Shown: piece by piece, positions 50,146 through 60,210 of the stretch | Layout of the letters: each line of letters starts with the position of its first letter | Position numbering within the stretch: the first letter of the stretch is position 1 | Translations under genes and position numbers: made by a program | DNA from: Aquipseudomonas ullengensis | GTDB taxonomy: Bacteria; Pseudomonadota; Gammaproteobacteria; Pseudomonadales; Pseudomonadaceae | DNA length: 64,000 nucleotides | Direction: 5' to 3' | Assembly (NCBI RefSeq): GCF_014174475.1 | Contig: NZ_JACJUD010000002.1 | Span: 1-64,000, forward strand | The notes under the pieces: generated by a model | Databases searched by the model: none | The model's input: the letters and a program-made list of their open reading frames with translations, nothing else | Told to the model about the DNA's origin: nothing

Positions 50146-51876
50146 TCAGAGCGTCTCGGAACCGGTCAGGCGCAGCAGGGTGCCGCGCAGGATTGTGCTG
50201 TCGGGCTGTGCTTCAAGGGCGCTGGCCCAGACCTTGCGGGCCTCGCGCTGCTTGCCTTGAGCCCAGAGGACTTCGCCGAGGTGGGCGGCGACTTCGTGAT
50301 CGGGGAATTTATCCAGGGCCTGGCGCAGGAAGCGCTCGGCATCGTCGAGGTTGCCCAGGCGGAAGTGGACCCAGCCGAGGCTGTCGAGGGTCGCCGGGTC
50401 ATCCGGGTTGAGCTGGTGGGCTTTCTCGATCAGCGTGCGCGCTTCCGCATAGCGTGTGGTGCGGTCGGCCAGGGTGTAGCCGAGAGCGTTCAGCGCGGCG
50501 GCGTTGTCCGGCTCGCGCTCGATGATGCTGCGCAGATCCTTCTCCAGGCCCGGCAGGTCGCCGCGTTTCTCGGCGAGCATGGCGCGGGTATAGAGCAGGT
50601 TGGTGTCGTTGGGGAACTGCACCAGGCCTTGCTGGATGACCTGCCAGGACTGCTCCAGGCGCTCGCGGTTGGCCAGGGCCTCGGACTCCAGCAGGTAGAG
50701 CTGGATGGCGTAGTCGGGCTGGCTTTCGCGGGCCTTGCTCAGGCGGTTGCTGGCCTGATCGGCGCGGCCGCTGTCGAGGAGGATTTCGGTCTGGCGCAGT
50801 TGGGCGGCGAGGTAGTCGTTGCCGGGGCCGACCAGGGCGTATTCGATCAGCGCGCTGTCCGGGTCTTTACGCTGTTCATAGACATGCCCGAGGTTGAAGT
50901 GGGCCGCGTCGACATGGCTGTTGCGCGCGACCAGTTCTTCCAGATAGACCGAGGCCTCGTCCCAGGCCTGGTCTTCCAGGCACACCAGGGCCAGGGAGAA
51001 GCGCAGGTCGTCGTCATCCGGGTATTGCTGGACCAGGCCGGCGAATTCGCTCTTGGCATCGTCGAGGCGCTCCAGTTCGACCAACTGGCGGGCATAGGCC
51101 AGGCGCAGGCGTTTGTCTTCCGGGTGCTGCTTGATGCCTTTTTCCAGCAGCGGAACGGCTTCCTCGCCACGGTCCAGGCTTTGTAGCAAGCGTGCGCGCA
51201 GCAGCAGAGGTGGGATTTCCTGCTCGCTGGCGTCGTGTGCTTCAAGCAGCTCCAGGGCTTCTTGCGGGCGGCCGTCCTGATGCAGCAGCAGGGCCTTGCC
51301 GAACAGCAGTTGGCCATTCTCCGGGTATTTCACCAGCAGGCGGTCGAAGCTCTGCAGCAGGCCGGTGCGGGTGTCCGGGTCGGTTTCTGCAGCCGACAGG
51401 GCAAGGAAGTCGAAGTGGGTGTCGCCCTGGGCCTGAAGGACTTTTTCCATGTATTGCATGGATTCGTCATAGCGCCCGCTGCGAGCCAGTTGCACGGCGG
51501 TGGCACGCTGGGCGTCGAGGTTGTTCGGGGCGTTCTTCGACCAGATCAGTGCGGTGTCCAGGGCGGCCTGCTCGGCGCCGAGGTACTCGGCGATCCGGAA
51601 GGCGCGCTCGGCGACGGCCGGATCCTGGGTGGCGTTGGCCTGTTGCACGTAGTTGCCGAGGGCAATGTCGAAGCGGTTGCGTTGCCCGGCCAGTTCGGCG
51701 GAGAGCAGGGAATACAGGGTTTCCTCGCTGAACGAGGCGTACACCTTGGGTTCCGCGGGCGCCTGGTTGGCGGCCGTGTCTTCGACTGGCGGGGTGCCGT
51801 CCGGCGCAGAGGGCGCCAGGGTCTGGCAGCCTCCAACAAGCAGAAGGGCGGTCAGCAACGCGAACGATTTATTCAT
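50146..51876 (-). CDS. TPR-repeat lipoprotein
   Basis: A 576-residue protein with lipobox (LLVGGC, Cys17) followed by about fifteen tetratricopeptide-like helical repeats, for example NAAALNALGYTLADRTTRYA and DDPATLDSLGWVHFRLGNLD. It should be anchored in the outer membrane facing the periplasm and act as a scaffold. It is a conserved neighbour of lolB and hemA in Pseudomonas; no precise role is known to me. It is divergent from hemA across 329 bp. Confidence 0.88.
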   Translation of the reverse strand: MNKSFALLTALLLVGGCQTLAPSAPDGTPPVEDTAANQAPAEPKVYASFSEETLYSLLSAELAGQRNRFDIALGNYVQQANATQDPAVAERAFRIAEYLGAEQAALDTALIWSKNAPNNLDAQRATAVQLARSGRYDESMQYMEKVLQAQGDTHFDFLALSAAETDPDTRTGLLQSFDRLLVKYPENGQLLFGKALLLHQDGRPQEALELLEAHDASEQEIPPLLLRARLLQSLDRGEEAVPLLEKGIKQHPEDKRLRLAYARQLVELERLDDAKSEFAGLVQQYPDDDDLRFSLALVCLEDQAWDEASVYLEELVARNSHVDAAHFNLGHVYEQRKDPDSALIEYALVGPGNDYLAAQLRQTEILLDSGRADQASNRLSKARESQPDYAIQLYLLESEALANRERLEQSWQVIQQGLVQFPNDTNLLYTRAMLAEKRGDLPGLEKDLRSIIEREPDNAAALNALGYTLADRTTRYAEARTLIEKAHQLNPDDPATLDSLGWVHFRLGNLDDAERFLRQALDKFPDHEVAAHLGEVLWAQGKQREARKVWASALEAQPDSTILRGTLLRLTGSETL

Positions 51877-52009
51877 GAGGGAAAATGCGACTAACCTGCG
51901 GTGCGGTCATCATGACACAAGCGATCTGGCAAGCCCAATGGGCTGGGCCATTCCGGGGCGTGCTGGGCTGTTCGTCTATAGGGGCAATAAACACGCAGAG
52001 CCTGTTTAC

Positions 52010-52125
52010 GATCTCGCGAGCTAGAGTCAGGCAAGGCAAAAACAGGTGAGGAAGCGCAGTTTACGAGTGGTAAATGAGCATTCCGAGCCTGTTTTTAACG
52101 CTGCATGATCGACGCGCAGCAGATC
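52010..52125 (+). repeat. 116-bp structured dispersed repeat, copy 2
   Basis: Matches copy 1 (7958-8073, minus strand) end to end at the same length, with scattered substitutions. Its stem uses AAAAACAGG with CCTGTTTTT where copy 1 has AAAAATGGC with GCCATTTTT, so both arms changed together. It lies in the divergent interval 51877-52205 between the TPR gene and hemA, whose promoters must also be there; nothing else is seen in that interval. Confidence 0.85.
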
Positions 52126-52205
52126 GTAAGCAGGCTCTGCCAGTTGTTCTCGTTCCGGTGACGTAGGACAATTGCCCGTTATCCCGTCTCCCTTAGCGAC
52201 CCTGC

Positions 52206-53474
52206 ATGGCTTTCCTCGCCCTCGGTATCAACCACAAGACCGCCTCGGTCGACGTACGCGAGCGCGTGGCATTTACCCCCGAGCAGTTGGTCGAGGCCTT
52301 GCAGTTGCTGTGTCGCAGCACACCCAGCCGGGAAGCGGCGATCCTCTCCACCTGCAACCGCAGCGAGCTGTACCTGGAGCAGGATGAACTGGCCGCCGAC
52401 GATGTACTGCGCTGGCTGGCCGACTATCACCGCCTGAATATCGATGACCTGCGCGCCTGTGCCTACGTGCACCAGGACGATTCCGCCGTACGCCACATGA
52501 TGCGCGTGGCTTCCGGGCTGGACTCCATGGTGCTCGGCGAGCCGCAGATCCTCGGCCAGATGAAGTCCGCCTACGCCGTGGCGCGCGAGGCCGGTACCGT
52601 CGGCCCGCTGCTTGGTCGGCTGTTTCAGGCGACCTTCAGTACCGCCAAGACCGTGCGCACCGACACCGCCATCGGCGAGAACCCGGTGTCGGTGGCCTTT
52701 GCCGCCGTCAGCCTGGCCAAGCAGATATTTTCCGACCTGCACCGCAGCCAGGCGTTGCTGATCGGCGCCGGCGAGACCATCAGCCTAGTCGCTCGCCATC
52801 TGCACGATCAGGGCGTCAAGCGCATCGTCGTGGCCAATCGCACCCTGGAGCGCGCCAGCCAGCTGGCCGAACAGTTCGGCGCGCATGCCGTGTTGCTGGC
52901 TGATATTCCGCAGGAGCTGGTCAACAGCGACATCGTCATCAGCTCCACCGCCAGCCAGTTGCCGATCCTCGGCAAGGGCGCGGTGGAGCGTGCGTTGAAG
53001 CAGCGCAAGCACAAGCCGATCTTCATGGTCGACATCGCCGTGCCGCGCGACATTGAGCCGGAAGTCGGCGAGCTGGACGACGTTTACCTGTATACCGTCG
53101 ATGACCTGCACGAAGTCATCGCCGAGAACCTCAAGAGCCGCCAGGGCGCCGCCCAGGCCGCCGAAGAACTGGTCAGCGCCGGTGCCGACGATTTCATGCA
53201 GCGCCTGCGCGCGCTGGCCGCGGTGGATGTGCTCAAGGCCTACCGTCAGCAGGCCGAGCGCCTGCGCGACGAGGAGCTGGCGCGGGCCCAGCGCATGTTG
53301 GCCAATGGCACCTCGGCCGATGAAGTACTGGCCCTGCTGGCGCGTGGCCTGACCAATAAGTTGCTGCATGCACCCAGCGTGCAGCTGAAGAAAATCTCCG
53401 CCGATGGCCGCTACGATGCACTGGCCGTGGCCCAGGAACTGTTTGCCCTCGACGAGGGCGAGTCGAAGCCATGA
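52206..53474 (+). CDS. hemA: Glutamyl-tRNA reductase
   Basis: A 422-residue enzyme, first step of haem synthesis by the C5 route: NADPH-dependent reduction of glutamyl-tRNA to glutamate-1-semialdehyde. It has the N-terminal [20 protein letters not shown], the catalytic Cys50 in [11 protein letters not shown], the [12 protein letters not shown] motif, an NADPH-binding [15 protein letters not shown] and a C-terminal dimerisation helix region. It overlaps prfA by 4 bp (ATGA). Confidence 0.97.
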   Translation: MAFLALGINHKTASVDVRERVAFTPEQLVEALQLLCRSTPSREAAILSTCNRSELYLEQDELAADDVLRWLADYHRLNIDDLRACAYVHQDDSAVRHMMRVASGLDSMVLGEPQILGQMKSAYAVAREAGTVGPLLGRLFQATFSTAKTVRTDTAIGENPVSVAFAAVSLAKQIFSDLHRSQALLIGAGETISLVARHLHDQGVKRIVVANRTLERASQLAEQFGAHAVLLADIPQELVNSDIVISSTASQLPILGKGAVERALKQRKHKPIFMVDIAVPRDIEPEVGELDDVYLYTVDDLHEVIAENLKSRQGAAQAAEELVSAGADDFMQRLRALAAVDVLKAYRQQAERLRDEELARAQRMLANGTSADEVLALLARGLTNKLLHAPSVQLKKISADGRYDALAVAQELFALDEGESKP

Positions 53475-54553
53475 AAGCCTCATTGTTGAACAAGCTGGAC
53501 ATCCTCCACGACCGCTACGAGGAGCTCACTGCGCTGCTCGGCGATGGCGAGGTGATCAGCAACCAGACCCAGTTCCGCGCCTATTCCAAGGAATATGCCG
53601 AAGTCGAACCGGTGATCCTCACCTACCGCGAGTTCCGCAAGGTGACCGACGACCTGGAGGGCGCCCAGGCGCTGCTCAAGGACAGCGACCCGGACCTGCG
53701 CGAGATGGCCGAGGAAGAAGTGGCCGAGGCCAAGGCGCAGCTGGTTGACCTGGAAGACCGCCTGCAGCGCATGCTGCTGCCCAAGGACCCCCGCGACGGC
53801 CGCAACGTGTTCCTCGAAGTGCGTGCCGGCACCGGCGGTGACGAGGCGGCGATCTTCTCCGGCGACCTGTTCCGCATGTATTCGCGCTACGCCGAGCGCC
53901 AGGGCTGGCGAGTCGAGATTCTTTCGGAGAGCCCGGGCGAGCATGGTGGCTATAAAGAGGTGATTGCCCGCGTCGAGGGTGACAACGTCTACGCCAAACT
54001 CAAGTTCGAATCCGGCGCCCACCGCGTACAGCGCGTGCCGGAAACCGAATCCCAAGGCCGTATCCACACTTCGGCCTGCACCGTGGCAGTGTTGCCCGAG
54101 CCGGATGAGCAGGCCGTCATCGAGATCAACCCGGCCGACCTGCGCATCGATACCTATCGTGCTTCCGGCGCCGGTGGTCAGCACATCAACAAGACCGACT
54201 CGGCAGTGCGCATTACCCACATTCCCTCGGGCATGGTGGTCGAGTGCCAGGAAGAGCGCTCCCAGCACAAGAACAAGGCCCGGGCACTGGCCTGGCTGTC
54301 GGCCAAGCTGAATGACCAGCAGGACGCTGCCGCGCACAAGGAAATCTCCGACACGCGCAAACTGCTGGTCGGTTCCGGCGATCGTTCCGAGCGCATCCGC
54401 ACCTACAACTTCCCCCAGGGCCGGGTCACCGATCACCGCATCAACCTGACCCTGTACTGCCTGGACGACGTGCTGTCCGGTGGCGTGGAAGCGGTGATCG
54501 AGCCGCTGCTGGTGGAATACCAGGCCGACCAGTTGGCTGCCCTGGGCGATTGA
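53471..54553 (+). CDS. prfA: Peptide chain release factor 1
   Basis: A 360-residue class I release factor for UAA/UAG. The GGQ motif lies near residues 234-236 in [19 protein letters not shown]. The [13 protein letters not shown] segment and the [15 protein letters not shown] block are typical. Its Gln is methylated by PrmC, encoded just downstream after a REP pair. Confidence 0.98.
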   Translation: MKASLLNKLDILHDRYEELTALLGDGEVISNQTQFRAYSKEYAEVEPVILTYREFRKVTDDLEGAQALLKDSDPDLREMAEEEVAEAKAQLVDLEDRLQRMLLPKDPRDGRNVFLEVRAGTGGDEAAIFSGDLFRMYSRYAERQGWRVEILSESPGEHGGYKEVIARVEGDNVYAKLKFESGAHRVQRVPETESQGRIHTSACTVAVLPEPDEQAVIEINPADLRIDTYRASGAGGQHINKTDSAVRITHIPSGMVVECQEERSQHKNKARALAWLSAKLNDQQDAAAHKEISDTRKLLVGSGDRSERIRTYNFPQGRVTDHRINLTLYCLDDVLSGGVEAVIEPLLVEYQADQLAALGD

Positions 54554-54573
54554 TCGCCCCTCAGCGCAAACCT

Positions 54574-54644
54574 GTAGGAGCGAGCTTGCTCGCGATGCTC
54601 TTCTGTTGTGGTTTGCCCCTGATCGCCAGCAAGCTGGCTCCTAC
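54574..54644. repeat. Inverted REP pair (BIME) between prfA and prmC
   Basis: GTAGGAGCGAGCTTGCTCGC (from 54574) and the inverted TCGCCAGCAAGCTGGCTCCT (from 54623) are two REP units in opposite orientation. This is the Pseudomonas REP consensus family. Confidence 0.88.
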
Positions 54645-54655
54645 GGAGAAATCCC

Positions 54656-55486
54656 GTGGTGACGATCCAATCCCTGCTCGATAGCGCCGATCTGCCCGAC
54701 TCGCCCAGCGCCAGCCTGGATGCCGAGCTGCTGCTGGCTGCCGCCCTGGGCAAACCGCGCAGCTACCTGCGCACCTGGCCGGAGCGTGAGCCGAGCGCCG
54801 AGCAGCAGGCACTGTTCAGCGCCATGCTGGTGCGCCGCCGCGCGGGTGAACCGGTGGCCTATATCCTCGGCCAGCAGGGCTTCTGGAGCCTCGATCTGGA
54901 AGTCGCCCCGCACACCCTGATTCCCCGCCCGGATACCGAATTACTGGTGGAAACCAGCCTCGAACTGCTGCCGGCCACACCGCTGCGCGTACTCGACCTG
55001 GGTACCGGCACCGGCGCCATCGCCCTGGCCCTGGCCAGCGAGCGCGGTGGCTGGCGAGTGACCGGGGTGGATCGGGTCGAAGAGGCCGTGGCCCTGGCCG
55101 AGCGCAATCGCCAACGGCTCAAACTGAACAATGCCGCATTCCGCACCAGCAGCTGGTTTTCCGCTCTGGCGGGCGAGCGCTTCAATCTGATCGTCAGCAA
55201 CCCGCCGTACATCGCGGCAGACGACCGCCACCTGGGCGAGGGCGATGTGCGCTTCGAACCGGCCAGCGCGCTGGTGTCCGGGGCCGATGGGCTGGACGAT
55301 ATCCGCTTGATCATTACCCAGGCCCCCGCGCATCTCGACGCGGCCGGCTGGTTGTTGCTGGAACATGGCTATGATCAGGCCGAAGCCGTACGCGCCCTGT
55401 TGTTGGCGGCCGGCTTCTGTGCGGTAGAGAGCCGCCGCGATCTGGGCGGGCATGAACGTATTTCCCTGGGGCAATGGCCGGCATGA
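54656..55486 (+). CDS. prmC: PrmC, release-factor glutamine methyltransferase
   Basis: A 276-residue SAM-dependent enzyme that N5-methylates the GGQ glutamine of release factors. The N-terminal helical domain has LDAELLLAAALGKPRSYL; SAM motif VLDLGTGTGAIALAL and the catalytic NPPY (about 181-184) are intact. Translation starts at GTG 54656 or GTG 54659, with ACGGAGAA just before. It overlaps moeB. Confidence 0.95.
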   Translation: MVTIQSLLDSADLPDSPSASLDAELLLAAALGKPRSYLRTWPEREPSAEQQALFSAMLVRRRAGEPVAYILGQQGFWSLDLEVAPHTLIPRPDTELLVETSLELLPATPLRVLDLGTGTGAIALALASERGGWRVTGVDRVEEAVALAERNRQRLKLNNAAFRTSSWFSALAGERFNLIVSNPPYIAADDRHLGEGDVRFEPASALVSGADGLDDIRLIITQAPAHLDAAGWLLLEHGYDQAEAVRALLLAAGFCAVESRRDLGGHERISLGQWPA

Positions 55487-56244
55487 GCCTGGAACTCAAC
55501 GACGACGAACTGCTGCGCTACAGCCGGCAGATCCTCCTGCCGCAGATCGATATCGCCGGTCAGCTGCGCCTCAAGCACAGCCGTGTGCTGATTGTCGGTC
55601 TCGGCGGCCTGGGCTCGCCGGTGGCCTTGTACCTGGCCGCAGCCGGCGTCGGTGAACTGCACCTGGCCGACTTCGACACGGTCGACCTGACCAACCTGCA
55701 GCGGCAGATCATCCATGACGTAAGCCAGGTCGGCGTGGCCAAGGTCGACTCGGCCATCAGCCGGCTCAGCGCGCTCAATCCGCAGATCCGCCTGGTGTCC
55801 CATCGCACGGCACTGGATGTCGACTCGTTGGCGGCGGCGGTGAATGCGGTCGACCTGGTGCTGGACTGCTCCGACAATTTCACCACCCGTGAGGCGGTCA
55901 ACGCTGCCTGTGTGGCAGCCGGCAAACCGCTGGTGAGTGGCGCAGCGATCCGCTTGGAAGGCCAACTCGCGGTGTTCGATCCGCGGCGTGCCGAGAGTCC
56001 CTGCTACCACTGCCTGTATGGCCACGGCAGCGAGGCCGAGCTGACCTGCAGCGAGGCCGGCGTGGTTGGCCCGCTGGTGGGGCTGGTCGGCAGCCTGCAG
56101 GCGCTGGAAGCGCTCAAGCTGCTGGCCAATTTCGGTGAACCGCTGGTGGGCCGCTTGCTGTTGATCGACGCGCTCGGCTCGCGCTTTCGCGAGCTGCGGG
56201 TCAAGCGTGATCCGGCGTGCAGCGTGTGCGGGGAGCGAGCATGA
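55483..56244 (+). CDS. moeB: Molybdopterin-synthase adenylyltransferase (MoeB/ThiF family)
   Basis: A 253-residue E1-like enzyme that adenylates the C-terminus of MoaD during molybdopterin synthesis. The nucleotide-binding [17 protein letters not shown], the [11 protein letters not shown] segment and two zinc CxxC pairs (CYHC and CSVC) are present. It starts at ATG 55483, which overlaps the prmC stop; an in-frame ATG at 55474 is an alternative. It overlaps murI by 4 bp. Confidence 0.93.
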   Translation: MSLELNDDELLRYSRQILLPQIDIAGQLRLKHSRVLIVGLGGLGSPVALYLAAAGVGELHLADFDTVDLTNLQRQIIHDVSQVGVAKVDSAISRLSALNPQIRLVSHRTALDVDSLAAAVNAVDLVLDCSDNFTTREAVNAACVAAGKPLVSGAAIRLEGQLAVFDPRRAESPCYHCLYGHGSEAELTCSEAGVVGPLVGLVGSLQALEALKLLANFGEPLVGRLLLIDALGSRFRELRVKRDPACSVCGERA

Positions 56245-57062
56245 GCAGTGCGCCGATCGGGGTGTTCGACTCTGGCGTCGGCGGCCTCTCGGTGCTGGGC
56301 GAAATCCGCGCGCGACTGCCCGGCGAGTCGCTGCTCTACGTCGCTGACAGTGGCCATGTGCCCTACGGCGAGAAGACCCCGGAATTCATCCGCGCACGCA
56401 GCCAGGCCATCGCCGAGTTCCTTCTCGCTCAAGGCGCCAAGGCGCTGGTGCTGGCCTGCAATACCGCCACGGCCTCGGCGGTGGCCGAGTTGCGCGAGCG
56501 TTACCCGGCGTTGCCCATCGTCGGCATGGAACCTGCCGTCAAACCGGCCGCAGCGGCTACCCGTAGCGGCGTGGTCGGGGTGCTGGCCACCACCGGTACG
56601 CTGAAGAGCGCCAAGTTCGCCGCCTTGCTCGACCGCTTCGCCAACGATGTGCGGGTCATCACCCAGCCGTGCCCGGGGCTGGTGGAACAGATCGAAGCCG
56701 GCGAACTGGACAGCCCGCGCACCCGCGCCCTGCTGCAAGGCTTTGTTGCGCCCTTGCTGGACGAAGGCTGCGACACGCTGATCCTCGGTTGCACCCATTA
56801 CCCCTTCATCAAACCGCTGCTGCGCGAGCTGATTCCGGCTGACGTCAGCCTGGTGGATACCGGTGCGGCGGTGGCCCGGCACCTGCAAAGCCTGCTCGAT
56901 CAGCACGGCTTGCGCGCGCCACTGGGCGAGGTGCGGCAGACGCGTTTGTGGTCCAGTGGTGACCTGCAGAAAATGCAGCGTGTGCTGCCGGTGTTGTGGG
57001 GCGAGCAGGCGCGGGTCGAACCGTTGCGCGAGCCACCAGCCTCAACCGAATTACTTAAGTAG
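56241..57062 (+). CDS. murI: Glutamate racemase
   Basis: A 273-residue enzyme that makes D-glutamate for peptidoglycan. Both catalytic Cys motifs are seen: [13 protein letters not shown] and [10 protein letters not shown]; the N-terminal [20 protein letters not shown] carries the conserved Asp and Ser. It starts at ATG 56241 inside the moeB stop and closes the prfA-prmC-moeB-murI run. Confidence 0.97.
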   Translation: MSSAPIGVFDSGVGGLSVLGEIRARLPGESLLYVADSGHVPYGEKTPEFIRARSQAIAEFLLAQGAKALVLACNTATASAVAELRERYPALPIVGMEPAVKPAAAATRSGVVGVLATTGTLKSAKFAALLDRFANDVRVITQPCPGLVEQIEAGELDSPRTRALLQGFVAPLLDEGCDTLILGCTHYPFIKPLLRELIPADVSLVDTGAAVARHLQSLLDQHGLRAPLGEVRQTRLWSSGDLQKMQRVLPVLWGEQARVEPLREPPASTELLK

Positions 57063-57064
57063 GG

Positions 57065-57092
57065 TTTTACTCATAGCGATTTTTTCTATACT
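57065..57092 (+). promoter_or_regulatory. Possible pagL promoter
   Basis: TTTTAC (57065-57070) and TATACT (57087-57092) are 16 bp apart, about 50 bases before the pagL start. The -35 match is weak. No clear PhoP box is seen, although pagL is PhoP-controlled in P. aeruginosa. Confidence 0.4.
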
Positions 57093-57140
57093 CGTTTGTA
57101 CGGTTTCGTCGAATTCCGCTTACGAATACAGGAAGTTGCC

Positions 57141-57653
57141 ATGAAAAAGACGCTTTCTTTGGCTGTAGCTGCAGCCCTTAGCCTCGGTAGCCTGTCCGCT
57201 CAGGCCGTTGATTTCACCTTCGCTGCTGGCCAGTCCAGCGACTCCAATGCGGTGTTTCGCCTGGGTGCCCAGTGGGACTGGGACAAGAGCTGGCTGCAGA
57301 GCTCCACCGGCCGCCTGACCGGCTACTGGGACGCCGGCTACACCTACTGGGTCGGTGACGAAACCGCCAGCAACAACAGCCTGTCCTTCTCGCCGGTGTT
57401 CGTTTACGAATTCGCCGGGGAAACCGTGAAGCCCTACATCGAAGCCGGTATCGGTGTGGCGCTGTTCTCCAGCACCGAGCTGGAGGGCAACGATCTCAGC
57501 TCCTCCTTCCAGTTCGAGGACCGCCTCGGCGCCGGCCTGCGCTTCGCCGGGCAGGAAGTGGGTATCCGCGCGATTCACTACTCCAACGCCGGCATCAAGC
57601 AACCGAACGATGGGGCCGAGGCCTATACCCTGCACTACCGCCTGAGTTTCTAA
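57141..57653 (+). CDS. pagL: PagL, lipid A 3-O-deacylase
   Basis: A 170-residue outer-membrane beta-barrel enzyme that removes the 3-position acyl chain from lipid A. It has a signal peptide (MKKTLSLAVAAALSLGSLSA then QA) and eight short amphipathic strands. The catalytic region HYSNAGIKQPNDG carries the His-x-Ser pair, followed by the Glu in AEAYTLHYRLSF. The last residue Phe is typical of outer-membrane proteins. The ATG at 57141 has AGGAAG upstream. Confidence 0.92.
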   Translation: MKKTLSLAVAAALSLGSLSAQAVDFTFAAGQSSDSNAVFRLGAQWDWDKSWLQSSTGRLTGYWDAGYTYWVGDETASNNSLSFSPVFVYEFAGETVKPYIEAGIGVALFSSTELEGNDLSSSFQFEDRLGAGLRFAGQEVGIRAIHYSNAGIKQPNDGAEAYTLHYRLSF

Positions 57654-57731
57654 GGCGGGCTGCATAAAAAAGCTATGTTCCTGTTACGTGTTGCCAGGGG
57701 AGAAACCTTCCCGTCTGCCCAGCACCGAGCT

Positions 57732-57755
57732 GGATTCCCGCGTAGGCGGGAATCC
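57732..57755. repeat. Perfect intergenic palindrome
   Basis: GGATTCCCGC (57732-57741) and GCGGGAATCC (57746-57755) flank a GTAG tetraloop. It lies 80 bp after pagL, without a T-run, so it is more likely a dispersed repeat than a terminator. Confidence 0.75.
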
Positions 57756-57821
57756 AGAGGAATCCGGCAGCACCAAAAGCGGCTAGTCATATGACGCAAC
57801 ACGCTATTGGGACATAGCAAT

Positions 57822-57850
57822 AAATAACCGGGCCATGCGCCCGGTTATTT
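57822..57850. terminator. Bidirectional terminator between pagL and the YkgJ gene
   Basis: AAATAACCGGGC (57822-57833) pairs with GCCCGGTTATTT (57839-57850). The A/T-rich ends allow termination in both directions between the convergent genes. Confidence 0.85.
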
Positions 57851-57864
57851 GTGGGTGGCCGCAA

Positions 57865-58173
57865 TCAGCGATAGATAGTGCCCATGCCCTTGCGCTCGTC
57901 CAGGCACTCGGGGGAGCCGGTTTCAAATTCACGGCAGATCAGCGGACGTACCTCGTAGATGGTGCAGCGCATGCTGTCGCGATCCAGTGCGGCGCACCAG
58001 CCGTCATCCAGGCGCAGCATCACTTCACCGCCCCAGTCATCGGTATCGATGAAACGCTGCGGTACGCCGGTATCGGTGATCAGCATGACCTCCAGCTGGC
58101 AGCAGCAGGCGGCGCAGTTGGAGCAGCTGACGGCAGGCTCGACGGGGAGCTGGGTGACGGGGATTTGCTTCAT
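57865..58173 (-). CDS. YkgJ-family cysteine-cluster protein
   Basis: A 102-residue protein with the zinc/iron-binding cysteine cluster CSNCAACCCQLEV near the N-terminus and further Cys residues (WCAALDRDSMRCTIYEVRPL, ICREFETGSPEC). This is the layout of the YkgJ (UPF0153) family. The function is not established. The frame stays open upstream to 58536 on the minus strand, but that part is antisense to trmK and its leader, so I start at the ATG at 58173. Confidence 0.88.
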   Translation of the reverse strand: MKQIPVTQLPVEPAVSCSNCAACCCQLEVMLITDTGVPQRFIDTDDWGGEVMLRLDDGWCAALDRDSMRCTIYEVRPLICREFETGSPECLDERKGMGTIYR

Positions 58174-58356
58174 GGGCGCAAGTTTACGGCAGGCACCCGG
58201 GGATGTGGTGCTACGGCGACCGACGCAAAGCACTCGATGACGCAGGTCGAGCCATGGCATTGGTCGCAGGAATTTGCCAGGCAGGCTGTTGCTCGACAGA
58301 ATCTCGCGCCGATTCGGCGCAACGTGCCGGACTGCGGCGGTGAAAGGGGGCTGTAG

Positions 58357-59070
58357 TTGAACCAACAGAGATTGTCCGTACGCCTGGAACGCGTGGCGGC
58401 GCATGTGCCGGCAGGTGCGCGGCTGGCCGATATCGGCTCCGATCACGGCTATCTGCTTGTCGCCTTGCTGACGCGTGGCGTGATCGCGGCGGCGGTGGCC
58501 GGCGAGGTGGCCTTGACGCCGTTTCACGCGGCTCAACGCAGCGTGCGCGAAAATGGCCTGAGCCAGCGGATCAGCGTACGCCTGGCCGATGGTCTGGCAG
58601 CGATTGAGTCAGCAGACGGAATCACCGCGATCAGCTTCTGCGGCATGGGCGGCGAGACGATCCGCGACATCCTCGACCGCGACAAGGCGCACCTGAGCGG
58701 CGGGGAGCGCCTGATCCTGCAGCCCAACGGCGGCGAGCAGCCACTGCGCCAATGGCTGATGGAAAATGGCTACCGCATCCTCGACGAGGAAGTGCTGCGG
58801 GAAAACCGCTTCGACTACGAAATTATCGTCGCCGAGCGCAGCGGGCCGGTGAGCTATAGCGCCGAGCAGCTGTACTTCGGCCCGCTGCAGTTGCAGGAGC
58901 GCAGCGCCGCATTTATAGCCAAGTGGCAGCGCCTGTTGCGTCTCAAGCGGCAGACCCTGAGCAACTTCACCCGGGCGCGGCAGGCCGTGCCCGAGGAGAA
59001 GCTGCAAGCGCTCACGCAACAGGTCAGGTGGATCAGCGAACTGCTGGCGGCAGAAGGCGAGAGGCGCTGA
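58357..59070 (+). CDS. trmK: TrmK-family tRNA (adenine-N1) methyltransferase
   Basis: A 237-residue SAM-dependent methyltransferase of the family that makes m1A22 in tRNA. Motif I LADIGSDHGYL and the catalytic region ISFCGMGGETI are conserved; a C-terminal helical part (LLRLKRQTLSNFTRARQAVP) completes the fold. Translation begins with a TTG at 58357, preceded by GAAAGGGGG. Whether the substrate is tRNA in this genus is by family only. Confidence 0.88.
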   Translation: MNQQRLSVRLERVAAHVPAGARLADIGSDHGYLLVALLTRGVIAAAVAGEVALTPFHAAQRSVRENGLSQRISVRLADGLAAIESADGITAISFCGMGGETIRDILDRDKAHLSGGERLILQPNGGEQPLRQWLMENGYRILDEEVLRENRFDYEIIVAERSGPVSYSAEQLYFGPLQLQERSAAFIAKWQRLLRLKRQTLSNFTRARQAVPEEKLQALTQQVRWISELLAAEGERR

Positions 59071-59399
59071 AGGGCTGATTTCCGGTCTGCGCAACGCGCC
59101 GGTAACTAACCTGGGCGTATGCTGGTTGAGCGTTAGGGCATGAATATCCGTTACGCCAGTGGGCTAGAGGACTACGTCGCATAACAAGGCGATGTTTGAC
59201 TAACCGTTGGCCAGTCCGCATTTTTCCGGGAGTAGCCCTTTGCTAAAGGCGTTGTCTGCCAGAAGCAGAGGCTCCAGCCCTTGCCATCGCAGATCGACCC
59301 ACTTGTATCCATTAAGTCGTGGCAAAACGCGCAGCAAAAAAAGCCAGCCTCACGGCTGGCAATGGGAAATCGATAGCAGGAACACCTCACCAGGATTCC
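59071..59399. other. Intergenic region with a terminator at its right end
   Basis: No gene is apparent in these 329 bp between the convergent trmK and crotonase genes. The right end has GCCAGCC (59343-59349), loop, GGCTGGC (59354-59360); on the minus strand it is followed by TTTTTTT, so it terminates the crotonase operon. The rest shows no repeat or RNA that I recognise. Confidence 0.75.
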
Positions 59400-60185
59400 T
59401 CAGCACCCATTAAAATTCGCTGCTCTGCGTTCAAGAAACGAGCTGACGCCCTCTTTGAAATCATCACTGCCTAGCAGTGGAGCGAGATCTGGGATCAACC
59501 TATCCATCGCGACCTGCTCTCCCTGATTCAGCGAAATGCGTGCGCTGTTCAGGGTCGCGGCCACGCCCAGCGGTGCCTGAAGCGCAATACGTTCGGCTAG
59601 TTTCAGCGCTTCATCGAAGTGCTGACCAACTGGGTATACCCCCTGTACGAGCCCCATTCGGTAGGCCTCGTGGGCATCGAACTCATCGCCTGTCAGCAGG
59701 TAGCGCATCGTGTTGCCCCAGCCAATATTCTGAGCGAAACGCACTGTGGCGCCGCCTACTGCATACAAGCCCCGCTGGACCTCAATCTGGCCAAAACGAC
59801 AGTTATCCGCCGCGACTCTTACATCGGCGGCAAGCATTAGCTCCAGCGCCAGGGTGTAGCAGACGCCCTGCGTGGCCACGACGACCGGCTTGCGAACACG
59901 ACGAGACGGATCAAGGCCAAAGGGATCGCAAGCGCCTTCCGGTAGCGCTGGAAAACCACCTTTGGCGAACTGAACAGCCCACTGCTCCAGCTCCAACCCT
60001 GCGGTGAAATGTTTCCCTTCGCCATAGAGCAAGCCACAGCGCAAAGTGGGGTCTGCATCCAGAACCCCATAAGCCACAGCCAATTCAACATAGAGATCAA
60101 TGTCCATCGCGTTCATCTTTTCAGGACGATTGAACCCGATGCAAAGAACATTGCCGCGCCGCTCAACTTTGACATTATCGACCAT
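59400..60185 (-). CDS. Crotonase (enoyl-CoA hydratase/isomerase)-family protein
   Basis: A 261-residue member of the crotonase superfamily. The first oxyanion-hole segment is GKHFTAGLELEQWA and the second part FGQIEVQRGLYAVGGATVRF. The Glu after Ile in GQIEV matches one catalytic Glu of enoyl-CoA hydratases. The second catalytic Glu seems absent, since the equivalent place reads NTMRYLLTG, so hydratase activity is not certain; isomerase, hydrolase or another crotonase reaction is possible. Its last residues include FNGC. It follows the ThuA gene by 25 bp on the same strand. Confidence 0.85.
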   Translation of the reverse strand: MVDNVKVERRGNVLCIGFNRPEKMNAMDIDLYVELAVAYGVLDADPTLRCGLLYGEGKHFTAGLELEQWAVQFAKGGFPALPEGACDPFGLDPSRRVRKPVVVATQGVCYTLALELMLAADVRVAADNCRFGQIEVQRGLYAVGGATVRFAQNIGWGNTMRYLLTGDEFDAHEAYRMGLVQGVYPVGQHFDEALKLAERIALQAPLGVAATLNSARISLNQGEQVAMDRLIPDLAPLLGSDDFKEGVSSFLERRAANFNGC

Positions 60186-60210
60186 CAGAATCCCACCCGC
60201 AGCCTAACCG

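Noticed and set aside
58174..58536. A 223-residue version of the YkgJ protein
   Set aside because: The extra N-terminal part is antisense to trmK and its leader, lacks conservation features, and the internal ATG gives a protein of normal family length.
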